Assembly: GCA_013398615.1 (NCBI GenBank)
Contig: VZSR01002395.1
Coordinates: forward strand, 3,052,069 to 3,116,068
DNA from: Brachypodius melanocephalos
Lineage: Eukaryota; Chordata; Aves; Passeriformes; Pycnonotidae
Length of the DNA: 64,000 nt
Direction of reading: 5' to 3'
Shown piece by piece: positions 1 through 12,500 of this stretch. Position 1 is the first letter of the stretch. Each line of letters begins with the position of its first letter. The notes beneath the pieces were generated by a model that was not told the DNA's origin, made no database searches, and saw only the letters and a program-made list of their open reading frames with translations. Both the position numbers and the translations under genes were made by a program.

Positions 1-689
1 CACTTATTAAGTCAGAGTAGAGATATTGAAGCAAGTATACATTTAAGAAGCAGACATTCATTATGTAGTTAAAAATGAAGACACTTGTACAACAGGGATA
101 TTAAGGATATCCAAGAAACTTCAGGATTTTTAGTTCTTTACATCTAAGTGTTTGGTTAGGCACCTCGACTTGCAGTAAGAAAACTTTGATAATACACTGA
201 ACAATTCAAAATTGGGAAAGCTGCATGAAAAGAAATAGGCAAAGGCTAGTTCCAAGCAGAAGCAGAGGTGTTTGGTACTTCATAGAGAGTAACTAATGGC
301 TGAATCCAAGACAATAGATTAAACAGCAACATTGAGCAAATTAAGTAAGAAAAATCAACAGATACATTCACAGCATCAGCTTCTTTTGCCCAATGGCAGA
401 GGAATTAAGGGTGTCCCAACATGAAATACACATCTCACTGATGTCAACAAAACATTACCAGCAACCCCCATTCACTTTATTTATTTACACACTCGCAAAC
501 CAGCCACAGTTGAAATTTTCCATATGATTTCCTGCATCAGCTTCCTCTCTACTGCGAGTAAAATGCTGTAATTGATGTAAAGACAATTACTCTCACTGGA
601 ACAGGAACTCAAGAGCCAAGGCTATTTTCACCTCTCAGAGATGAAAGCAGGAGCATTTCCCTCTCTCTTCCAAGGCCCCATTTGCTCAC
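1..689 (-). other. CEP350: CEP350 intron, left edge of window
   Basis: No exon-like open frame with splice borders is visible. The next CEP350 exon must lie beyond the left edge. Confidence 0.6.
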
Positions 690-811
690 CTCAGTAGCGG
701 CAGCTGTGGCTCTGAAAGGGACATGTCACTGCTGGAAGATGCACTCGGAGGACGCTCTTGAGCCTTGTTTTCTTTGTCAGATTCCCCAGATGGTTGATAA
801 CCAGGTCTGGG
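690..811 (-). CDS. CEP350: CEP350 coding exon 10 (last in window)
   Basis: Encodes a Ser/Pro-rich segment beginning PRPGYQPSGESDKENKAQ, matching the human stretch that follows the coiled coil. The acceptor is CCCTAG and the donor is GAG|GTGAGC. It enters in phase 0 and leaves in phase 2, so the gene continues off the left edge. Confidence 0.93.
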
Positions 812-3800
812 CTAGGGATGAAGACAACCAGAAAAATGCATTTTCAAAAGTGTGTCAGTGTTTAGGAGTTCTTGCCTCATTACAATTGAAAAGGCTAATA
901 TCCAGAACTCAGCTTCTCTTTAAAACAGAAAGATGATTTTCAGTCAACTTTCCAGTAGGCCTTGCTGGGCCAAAAAGCAGCCACTAGCAAAGAGGCTGCA
1001 CACTGAAATCACTATTTTAAGCAAAGCTACACATTTTGATTTGTTCTTTTTTCTTAACTGACAACTACCAGAACAGCACAAGGCACAACCACCCTAAACA
1101 TACAAGCTCTTATTCCTGCAAAGAACTGCAAGACACTAAGTTAGTGAATCAGCTGTACCTGTGTTTCCTGCACTGCAGGCTGCTGAGGTGGCTCTTCTAA
1201 AAGTGTTCGTTCCAGCAAGAGTTTGGAATAGGTTTCCTGTAACCGTTTGGCTGCTGAGGGCTCAGGAGGAGGCACATTCTTCACTTTAGTAACAGCCTCC
1301 TTCTGCTTTCTGTAGAGCTCTTGGAGCCTTTTGTTCTTCTGTTCTGTTGCCTCCTTTTGTGCTTTCTTCTCTTCATTCTGCTTCTTCTTCCTCTCCTCTT
1401 GCTGCCTGATGATGTACTGACGAACCTCATCACTGTCATAGTGGCGTTTCTTAGAGATCACCTGAGGCTCCTCACTGGCTGCCACCTTGTCCGGTTTCCT
1501 TTTGGTTGGACTGTGGCTCCTCATATTTTGAGTAGGCAAAACAGGTTTTTGATGCTGCTTTTCCACGTCTGTCTCTTGTTTTGTACTCATGGAATCCAAC
1601 TGCAGGTCATCAAGAATTCCACGAATCTCCATGGGCAGGAAATCCTTGTTTACAGAGGCATGATCTTCTTGGTTATCACCTGGAAGAGCAGCTTCCACTT
1701 TTCTCAGATTGGTCTCAGACCGTACTTTACTTCTTGACCTTTCAGAACTTCTTGAAGAGCTTTTACGGGTAACATCCAATCTAGAATCAGAACCTGTCCT
1801 TCCAATGCAGCCTGCTAAAGAATGAGACGTCAAATATGTCAGGTAGGAATCAAATTTGGGAAACAGCTGCAAAAAGAAGGATGAGAGAGGAGGGCAGATC
1901 TCACTGTAAACAGGTCTTTGCTTCATTCAGTGTCACAGTCTGAATGTGGCAGCCTTTGCTTAGCCTGAGCCCACACCCTTTCTACTCTTATCAGCCTCAC
2001 CACCTCACAGGCATAAGAAGCACAACAGTTCCCAGCATGCCTTATTTGTCCTGTCTGAGATTCTGGATAAATTCTGAAAAAGGCTGGTGGAGCAATCAGT
2101 GAATATTTATGATGCACATGGATGACATTATACTGTATCTGGAAGAACCATAATTCCTGTTAAACTGGGATGCTCAATCACAGCTTATGGATTATGTACA
2201 GCATGCTTGGAAAATTCATCTGGCCTATGGACCACTGCTAGCCATTCCTTTCCCCACCGGCTTCAAGAGGCAAAGACAGAATGCAGGTGATCCATTTCTT
2301 GTTTCCAGTCTGTATCTCATCTTTTCCAGATAGCCCAAGCACCCTTGCAGCACGTACCACCCCTCAAGTCCCATGTGGAGGGACCATGACACTAAAAAAA
2401 GTCCGTAATTCACACAGGAACAAAGGTTATGCACCCCAGCCATGGTTGTGAGCAAAATTTCCAGCCCCACACCTCCCTCAAATTCCAGGTTAAAAATAGG
2501 AGTAATTTTGATAAGAAACTTCTGTCTCAGAACATTCTATCTCAGAAGTCTGCACTAGTCTGCAGATGTGCAGTGTTATATAATAAAGTAAAATGAAGTA
2601 AGTCCAGTGATAAAAGAACAATTTACCAGACTTGGCAGCTCTCTCTCGGCCTGTTCTGTCACTGGATACAGCTCTTCTGTCCTGTTCTATTCTGGGAGCT
2701 GGACCCAGGATCTTTTTTGCCAGCTTTTGTCCCTCCCGCCAGGAAGATGCACTTATCACATAGTTTCCACCTGCAAAATAAAGAATAAATAGAAGTCAAG
2801 GTCTAGAGGATTTGCCACAGTATCAGAAAGAAGTGTTCATTGCAGCCATTCATCATTTCTGTACCATTTAATTCTGCATTAGTGGTACAGCTGCAGTTAC
2901 ACAAACAGTCAGATCACTAATGTCCCAGTGCAACATCCAAAAGAGACTGCAGCACCACAAAGTCCTACAAAAACTGATTTAAAAAAAGAAGAACAGGTGA
3001 TGCAGCACAGCAGAATAATTGTTTTGGCAATCCCAGTCCTCAGTTTCCAACCCTCTTTCTTGTTACTTTAACCTAGAAGTCTGCAGCCCACTATTCAACC
3101 CTTTGCTAGCAGAACTCCTTGCCTGCATTATAAATTATCCAAGTATTTTATAAAAAGAGCTGTCACTTGAAACATGTCACTACAAGCCTCTTTGCAACAG
3201 AGGCATCAGCCAAAGGGGTTCTCCTGCAGAACTCACTGATCTCAGGCAGTTCTGTGTGTGTTTAAAGAGGCAGTGTAAAGTGTCATCTTCCATTTCGAGT
3301 CAGCTGTTTAACTAAAACACGCCAACAGGGCAGAACACGAGCCATGGCTATTCATAGCCTTGGCCAGGGTAAGCAGTTTCCTACTGCAATGACTGGAAGA
3401 GGATGGACCAGCATGGATATGTCACTTGGAGCTGGTTCTTGTCTTCCAGGGATTTCAGGCCATCATTTCCACACATTCAATCCATTCTAACAGGGGGTGG
3501 CTTTGTATGTAATGGAGGGGCTGGAGTTTACAGCTGTTGACTACCTGGAAGGCAGAGAGGACTTCCAAACAGTGGAAAGCACAGGAGTGGCACTGATCTC
3601 CTCTCTCCGTGGCAACCTGTGACAGGACCTGAGGGAACGGCCTGAAGCTGTATCAGGGAAGGGTTAGGTTGGATACTAGGAAAAGATTCTTCATTCAGAG
3701 GGTGTTTGGGCACTGAACAGGCTTCCCAGGGAACTGGTGACAATCCCAAGACTGATGGAGCTCAAGAAGCGTTTGGACAACGCTCTCAGGCAGAGGGTGG

Positions 3801-6529
3801 GATTGTTGGGGTTGCCCTGTGCACTGAGCTCCTCCCTCACTTGGAACTGTCATAAATATTTAAGACAGCTGAGTGTGATTTCATAAGTAGGGACTGATCA
3901 GCATAGGAGGGAGCAAATCCATGCTTATCACTTGAAGTATTAGTATTCCTTACCACAAAATATTCACAAGCAGGATTTACAGCATGCAGAAGCACATATT
4001 CACTCTCGAAAAATACTTGGTAATAATTTTTAAAGCTGTCTTTCCTCAAAATGTTTACAGATTATGGGTCACTGTACATAAGGAGAAACATAAAACCTTA
4101 AGAGGGGTTCAAAAGGTGCCTAAACTTGCATATACTTAAAGAAAAGAAATTGCTCTGTGTGTGATTGCAGCCATAGCTCACTTTGTATGAAAACTAAAAC
4201 CAAATATGAAGCCTATCTGGAAGTCTTCCTAATTTTTTCACTGCCAATATCAAAGATTCACACTGCTGGAAAACTAAGAAGCACTGACAGAATTCCACAC
4301 TGTTTAATTTTATTTTCTTCTATAAGGCACTGCTCTAGAGTAACCTGGTCACACCATTTTCTCTAAATAATTAAATTGTATTTAATAATCAGTGAATTGT
4401 CAGACAACAGTGGGGGAAAAAAGTTCTCAGTTGGTAAAAGAAATAAACATGACTGCAGCTCCTCCTCACCTGACGGGAGAGCAACTCAGTAAGTCCCACT
4501 GGCACTGATTTTAATATGATGTCTCAGAATTGCTGACTGAGCCAGGGGGAAGGCTCTAGCCAGGTTCATCACAAGCTGAACAGAAACAGGATCCAGAGCA
4601 GAGCTACTGCTTCTTTTTGTCTACAATACCCTGACAGATACCTAAGGATACTTCTATCCACAAGAAATTCCCACTCTACAGCAGTTTCCTCAAGGTGCCC
4701 ACAGCAAGTGGAAAGGCAAAAAAATAAAATAAACCCCAAAAAAAGCACACACAGCCACCAACCAACAAAAAAACATACACAACCCCCAGTACAGCACAGT
4801 GAACAAACTCACTATAACAGCACTTGCACATCTAAGAAGGCTTTTAAAGCAACACACTTCATTGTTTTTTCTTGAGACAAAACTCATCTCTGAAGGACAT
4901 ATAACAATCCTTCCTCTACAGCAGAAATAATCACCTTGTTTGGACTCTGGGCTTGACAATCGTGTCAGTTTTTGCACTTTCCGCACTGGTCTGGTTGCTT
5001 TCTTCTCTTTGTTTCTCTCGCTAGATTTTCCTTTCATCGCTGAATCCTCTAAAAACAAACAAAAGCTGTTAAGTGATATCCCACAGGGGAGAACACAGAA
5101 TAACAAGCTTGCTTTAAACATTTGAAAAACTGGAATTCAGAGAAACACAACAGAATTCACTGACTTTCCCAGATTATATACCCAGATCAACGACTTCCAG
5201 TCCAGCACTTTAAAATCCTCACAGCATGGGAATTTCGAATCAAGGTCTGTTTACCTATACACTGGAAGGCACTGAAGACACAGCAAGGCCAAAACAGATC
5301 TTTATATAAAGTTCATTTTCAATTCTAAAAGAAATGTTAGCAGTTTAACATGAGCAATTGTTGGTTCTCTTCTGCTGCAGATACTCCACTTTAGTGCTCT
5401 GATGTTCCACAAGGACATGTAGTTCCTGAACACAAGGGCTGCTGATGCCACATTAATGCATGACAGCACATTCAGCACACAGGAACTCTGTGCCCACTGT
5501 TACCACTGTTTTCTGGTTCCTCTTCTCTAAAGAATGTGATCAGACAACCTGAAACAACCAAGTTGCAACCCCCTCTATGGACAGATCTGAAGCTTTATTT
5601 AGATGCCAATGCAAACATTTACAGCCCCTAATTTCACGTGAATCCACTCTCTGATGGATGTCCATAGGAAGCATCAGAGACAGAAGAGAGGGTTGTATTC
5701 CAAAGACTAGGAATGGAATTTTAGGAGTCTTTCTCACTCTTAGCACCCTTTCCCTACAAATTATTTAGCTGCCTTTAAGGCTGACAACAAGAGCAGCTAA
5801 GACAATCAACGCACTGAGTACCAGAGGCCTCAGTGACTGCATTTGCAGAAAGTTAACTTCTTCCTCACCTCATTTAGCAACAAACAGCCCTTTCCTGACT
5901 CCAGGGAAGTACAGACTGCTTCCCACTCTGCTCTTATTACAGCAATTTTGTTTTGTTTAGTATGGCAAATCTTGAATATCTTTAAGACAAAACTGCTGGA
6001 AGCTTGGGGTCCATACAATATCCCTTAGCCTAACTGCTGTACGAAGATGAAGACATTCTGTATGGTCTACACTTACACATAAAAATCTTTTTGTTGTAAA
6101 GAACAGTACTGCTGTAGATATCAAAGATACAAGAGATTATTTCAGCACTAGAGAGCAAAGAACAGTTCTGATACAACTGCCTGTACACACCCGAAACACC
6201 ACATGCTGTAAATTTAATACAGAAGTAACACATGGATAGATAATCTGACAACCTAAAAATACATTTACAGTATATATTACGTGCAGCACCAGCATTTGTT
6301 TACTAGCAATCAGATATTCAGCATAATCTTTTCAACTCAGAAAGGAGACACATTCCACAACAGCTGTTCTACACATGGCAGCAGGACAGGAGTGTGGATC
6401 AACACACACACAGCTCCTTCCTTTAGTAGGCACTGGACGCATGATCCAAATGCCTTTTAATTGGATCTCTTCAATGAAGCTTTTTTTAAAAAATTAATTT
6501 CTATAAACAGCTTGTTATGCTTGCCAAAA

Positions 6530-6582
<53 letters not shown>

Positions 6583-9500
6583 TGTGTAGATTAAAAGTCT
6601 GTGGAAATTTGGCATTAATTTTACAGACTGATCTGAACAATGTATTTGCAAAATAATTTTACTGAAAAGGAGCATCTCGTCTTTCTGAACTATTTTTTAT
6701 GAGTGATTCCATAAAAAGTCCTCAGCAACTTATCAAGTTGTATAAGGAAAAAAGACAAATTGGTTTATTACTACACAGATACCTACAGATTTAAATCTCA
6801 ATGAATTCTCATTCAGTCTTAAACGTTTTGAGCAAAGAGGAAAGTTATTCTTAATAAGTAAGCTCTTATGCTGCAAAACTAGAGGTTCTCTGGGGATTTT
6901 ATTTTCCATTCCCTTCCATTTTATTCACCTGATTTCTTCCCCCTCCTCCAACTCAGTGAGTCAGAGGCAATTCAAGATTACAGCACTCCACTGTAACCAG
7001 CCTAGCAAATAAAAAAAGCACACTTGGGCATCCTACTCCAGCTCACCCAGAGAAAAGAGCTGCCAATGGTCCTGCAGTTTTCCAGAGTAAAAGACAAATA
7101 AAGATTGTGTCTTGGAGCAGAACATTTGAAAACAGAAACCAAAAGTGGGTTTTGTCCTTTTAACCAGGAAATTGTACTCATTCATGCAAACACATATAAA
7201 AAACCACAAAATTAAACAAAAGTTATTCTAATGGAGACTTTTCTATTTTCCTGTTTCAAAGGAATGCCATTACTTGATTCTTTTCAATACTGGTTTTCTA
7301 TTAAAAGTATTTGAATAAGAGAATGGGGAGAAGGACTTCTATTGCTGTAGTTTTAGTGTTCAGTAAGTTATTCCTCCTGTGGAGAGATGTACAACACATT
7401 TAACACTCATTGCTTCAATTTTTTGTTTCCATGACTTTGTAGACTTGTACAAAATCTATTTCTCTGCCTCTTGGAGAAGATTGTGTGGCTTTATCAATCC
7501 CACTTGAGGCTCACCTTTTAACTGGAGTGCAATATCCCTGTAAAGCTCCCGACTAATACGAAACTCATCCGCATGCCAGATCTTTCCATCTGGAGTGCGA
7601 ATCCTTGTTTCAGCAGGATTGAAACCTGAAAGTAAACCATTGAAGGGTTTAAAATAACTCCATAAAATGTAAATACAGCTTTGTCAGGCTGGAAGGGATG
7701 GGAAACTGCTAAACAAAAAAAGGAACCACGTGCATTTCTAACGCTAAATTAGAAGAAAGCAATATAGCAGTCTGCCACTTGCTCGCAGTTGAAAAACAGC
7801 AGACTGGGTGAGGAAAAGATTATTAAAAATGTGAAAGGCTTTTCCAATCAATACAATGTTACTAAGCCCTGAGACCATAAAAAGAATTATTGCGATCAAC
7901 CCAAACACCAATACAGGAATTCTAAGAAGAGACAGGAAAAATTTCAAAGGAATTTGCACTTCTGTAAATTAGCAAGAATTTCTTTATACTTGTGATCTGT
8001 GATCAAATGATGTTATTCACCCCCATATTGCTCCAAGAGAGCTAAGAGCCAGGTCCATGCTTTGAAATATTTCTCAGTGGATTGAGCTGTGCTCCCTCAC
8101 CCTGTACAGCCAGCAGGGAGGGGATCTGCACCCCCGTACCTCTGTATGATGGAGCAGCAGGCACAGCTGTCACCTTCCTGACCTTGGGAGTCACTGTGTT
8201 CTCCACGTTAGCGACCACGACAGGTTGCTCAGCATATCCCAAGTGCCTTCCCCTGCCACTAAGCTCCTCAGAATGCTCCCACTGCTTTCGGATCCTCTCC
8301 TTCAGCTTCTCCAACTTGGCATCGTGCTGCCGCTGTTTCAGGATTTCCAGCCTATGAGCACTGCAAATACTCGTGGCAGAAGGGGAAGACACTTTCAGTT
8401 CACTGTCCTGGGATGTGTTACTCTGAGAAGCTCTAGGGCTACTCTCATCTCCCCTGGAGCCACTGTTTTTTTCTTCTTCCAGTCTTGGAGGTGCTGCAAG
8501 CCTAAGAAAGGCCTCGTTACTCTGCAAGGCCTCGATGGTTGGTCGGTCATTCAGGTACCTCACGACGGTCTCGTCCGCAGCAGAAGGGAAGGGGCTGTCA
8601 AAGCCTCTGCTGTGCCGATCCTGCTCGTCCCGCTCGTGTGCCAGACAGCCTGGGAGTTCACTCTTCCCTTCTGCTTCACTCAGCTCCAAACCAGACAGCA
8701 GTTGCTTGGCCTCAAGCTGGCTAGAACTGTGATAAGACAGAGAACTATATATATCCCTGATGTAACAGAAGGGGAAAAAAATTCACCGTCAGAGACGCAA
8801 ATCAGGACCTTCAAACTCAGCAATCAAATTCTTGACTTCCTCTGCCTTGGCTCCACTTTAAAGGCAAGTTCTTTTAAAGTCTGACCACCACATTCAATAG
8901 TGCAAGGCTGATGAAACAGAAAGAGACTTCTGTTCAAAATTTCATTTGTTGCACTGTCTGTCTGAAAAGAACTATATATAATGTTGACGCCAAGAAAATC
9001 AACAAGCAGTAATGTCACCCTTCAATCTAAAAGAGAAGGGCCTTAAATAAGAAGTATAGAACTTAAGAGAAGCATAATTAGTTGACCCCAACCAATCTCA
9101 CATGCAACAAGCAGGACCACCTCACAGCTGACTGAAGTGGTGGAAAAAGAGATCAAAACTTAGATGTCAGGACAAAAATCATGTTCTACGGCCTGTTCTG
9201 TGTCACTTTTGTTCCATGAGAAGCTGTTCTTGTATGAGTTTCTCACACTCACAAAAATGAAATGTATCTTTAGCACTAGCTGTAGTACTGCTATTACTAC
9301 TCTTGCTCCACACTGTCTTGGTAACACATTTGGTGTTCGAACATATGCTGAAGAACCAATGAAATAAAGCTGGAAAAGCATAAAGAAATAGTCTTTTTGG
9401 TTCTTATTACTGAAACTAAAAACCTATCAAACCCATCACTATTAGGTTACTAATACCACAGCCATACCACTCGATGACCAGTCTCCATTTCAAAACAGTT

Positions 9501-12500
9501 GACTTTAAACTCATATTCACTGAATAAAAAATTAATTTGCAATAGTTACTAAAAAGTCCAACACCACATGCTGTCATGTGGGTGGGTGATGGGAGGGAGC
9601 AAACCAATTTTTGAGGAGTTGTCAAAAACACCACTATTAGCTTAAATCTAATCTTTGCATGTTTTCCTTCAACAGTCAGCTGTCCCAGCACTAACCTGTA
9701 CGAAGCCAGTGGTTCACGAAATTCCACACGGCTGCATTTTTTCACATTGCTTTCCAGAGTGGTTGCTCGAAGAGGGCTGCGTGAGGACTTCTCCTTGCTT
9801 GATTTATTTTGGCTGGAGGACCGGGAACCTGAAGCAGAAAAGAATCAATCCTCTATGTACCTACCTCTCCAAAAAGAGAAAGCTCCTGGGGCTGAATAAT
9901 TGACAGTTTTTCTTGAGTTTGAGCAGGTCTCTCTCTTTCAACAAGCTAATTTCAACAACTAGGGGCAAGGCAGTAAGTGCTTGAAACAATAATCATACTT
10001 AAAGAGAGATAACAATGCTTAAAGATTAATTATAATTAAATCTGTGTAGTTGGCTGTGTTGCCACTAGAGGTCGATCTGTCTGTTATTCAGTAGCACATG
10101 ACCAGAATGCTTTTAGTGTATAAAATGAGGGCTTATTTCCTATAAGCAAATGCTCTCCTTCAGTCAGGTAACAGAAGCACCAGATTCTATCAGAGTGGGA
10201 TAAGCACTGCTCACTCACAGCGTGGGGCAAGTCCTGTCACCCCCTCTAACCAAGTGACTGGGACAGAACACTCTCCTTCCTGAGCTCAGGGAAGGAAACA
10301 ACAGTTTCTCCTGGGCAATGAGAGTTTCAGGAATAAAGACCAGAGGCAGGAGACAAGCTGGGGGCAGGGAGAACCGAAGCTTTCCCAGAATGCAGTGGCT
10401 TTATGCTGCCTTACAAGTTCTCTCCTCAATAATACATACCCTTCCTACTGCTCTTCCTGCTGGCACTAGCAGAGGGCTTCTTTGCATCCATGACTGAATC
10501 GAACACAGCCGTGCTGGTGGGAGCTATTTCCAATTTGTTCTCTATGTGACGTAGCTAGAATTGGAAGATAAAGCAAATTAGAACATAGTTTTCTATTTTA
10601 AAGCTATGTTTTTATTCCCCCTCCACAACATGACAAATTTTTCCTTTATCACGATAAATCAAACTGCAGGCAAAAGAGCAACTTCACAAGGCTGACGCTG
10701 CAAAACTGTACGGTCTTATGGCCAGAAACTACTATTAAGTTTTGTTTAATAAGATTATCTAAATTAGGTTTTGTTGCATAGTTTTGTTCCTTTAAGTAGA
10801 TTGTTTTGAAAAAATTAATAATAACATGCCATTCACAGACCTAAAGCTTGGCCAGAATAAAATATTAATTCCACTTGGAAAAAATTCTGTAATACTCCCT
10901 TATAAATGGAGCATGATGCAAATTCCACATGTAAAACCCCACACTGATGTTCAGCTACTGAGAAAAAAGGGGGCAAGGCTATGGGAAAGAGCTGAATTCT
11001 GTGAAAACCTGAACTGCTTGGCCTCACTGAAGCCAGGTTTTAGAAGCTACTACATAATCTTAAACACTTAAGCTAATTCCCACAGAAATACAGCAACCCC
11101 AATGCTCAGAATGAAAATTATTAAATACACTGGTGCTGCCCCAGTTTCTGACTGGTTTGAGCAAGCAGGGGAGAGCTATTTTTCCAAGTTTTCAGAAAAA
11201 TGTGACATCACCACCTTGTTAAATAAAAAGGTGTTACTACTCTCCAGACTAAGCTTGCTGTGGCAAAAGCTTCTCCTTGTGTGCAGAAAACTTTTCCCAA
11301 GATACAACCATGTTCAACATTTGTACATTCCAACAGCTCTGTGCTATCTACAACTTGTTGAAGAGATAATCACTGAGTAAAATAATACTTTGGTTACAGC
11401 TTTTGTAGCCACTAGATGATTTGAAAATGATTTTAAAAACCCAGACCAAACAACTGCAAAGGAAAAACAAAAAAACCCCAAACTTTAAAAAAAGGTACTT
11501 ACAGCAGCCTTAGTCTGAGAAAAAGAAGCCCATGCTGCAGTTAGATCTTCCAGGGCACCAGGGCAGAAACAAAGAAATTATTTTATCATTAGTACATGAA
11601 AAACAATGAAATAAAATGTTGCCTCCAAACAATTTTCACACGCTTGCTTATCAAGTTCTTTTCACAACACAGTTCCAGCCTGTAAATCTCCTCTGTGAAA
11701 GACTGTTATCAGTCAAGGCTCATCTTAGCAAAGCTATAAAGTATTTAATGTAACATATTATGAGTTTACTAAGTCAGGTTGAATGCATGATGACACCTGA
11801 AATCAAATCCACTACATATAATAGATGTTTAGAAGATAAAATGAAGCTTGTTATCTACCCCAACACGAATACTTTGTATTTTTCTATTATACTACAATTT
11901 AACTACCTTTTTTTCCCCCTTCCATTTTCTTCTTCAGTAAACTAAGCATGAATACATGGTCACTGAAAGACTGTACGCAAAACCCAAGCTCCGAAATGCA
12001 GAATTATGAACTGTAATCTTTCTGAACTGTACACCCTACAAACAAAGCAGAAATAATGTTTGTGAACAAGCAGGAGGTACTAACCCAAGCCTTTTAATCT
12101 AAACAGACAGCACCTACTTTATAAGCAATTGAGCTCAGGAGGATGTAGTAGTGTTTTCCTCTATAAATATTTACTTCCTCAGTTCCCCTCCTCTTTTGTT
12201 TCTAACAGTTCTTAAAATCTAATGGTTTATAAAACTCAACATCCGTGTGTCAGAACCATGGAGAGTAGTAGTAACAGACAGTTGAAAGAAATAATCTCTT
12301 CCTTATAGTAAAAAATTTGCAAATTTAATTTCAGGCAAGATGCAACAACACAAAGGAAGAGGGTTAGGGAAGCAACACAGAAACAACTTTGCTTTGACTT
12401 CTGGAGGTGGGGCTTCTCTGTCCACAGAACACTACACCTCCAAAAGGTTGGTAGATTTAAAAGAACCTGAACATACCACAGGATGTAATCAGCAATAATG

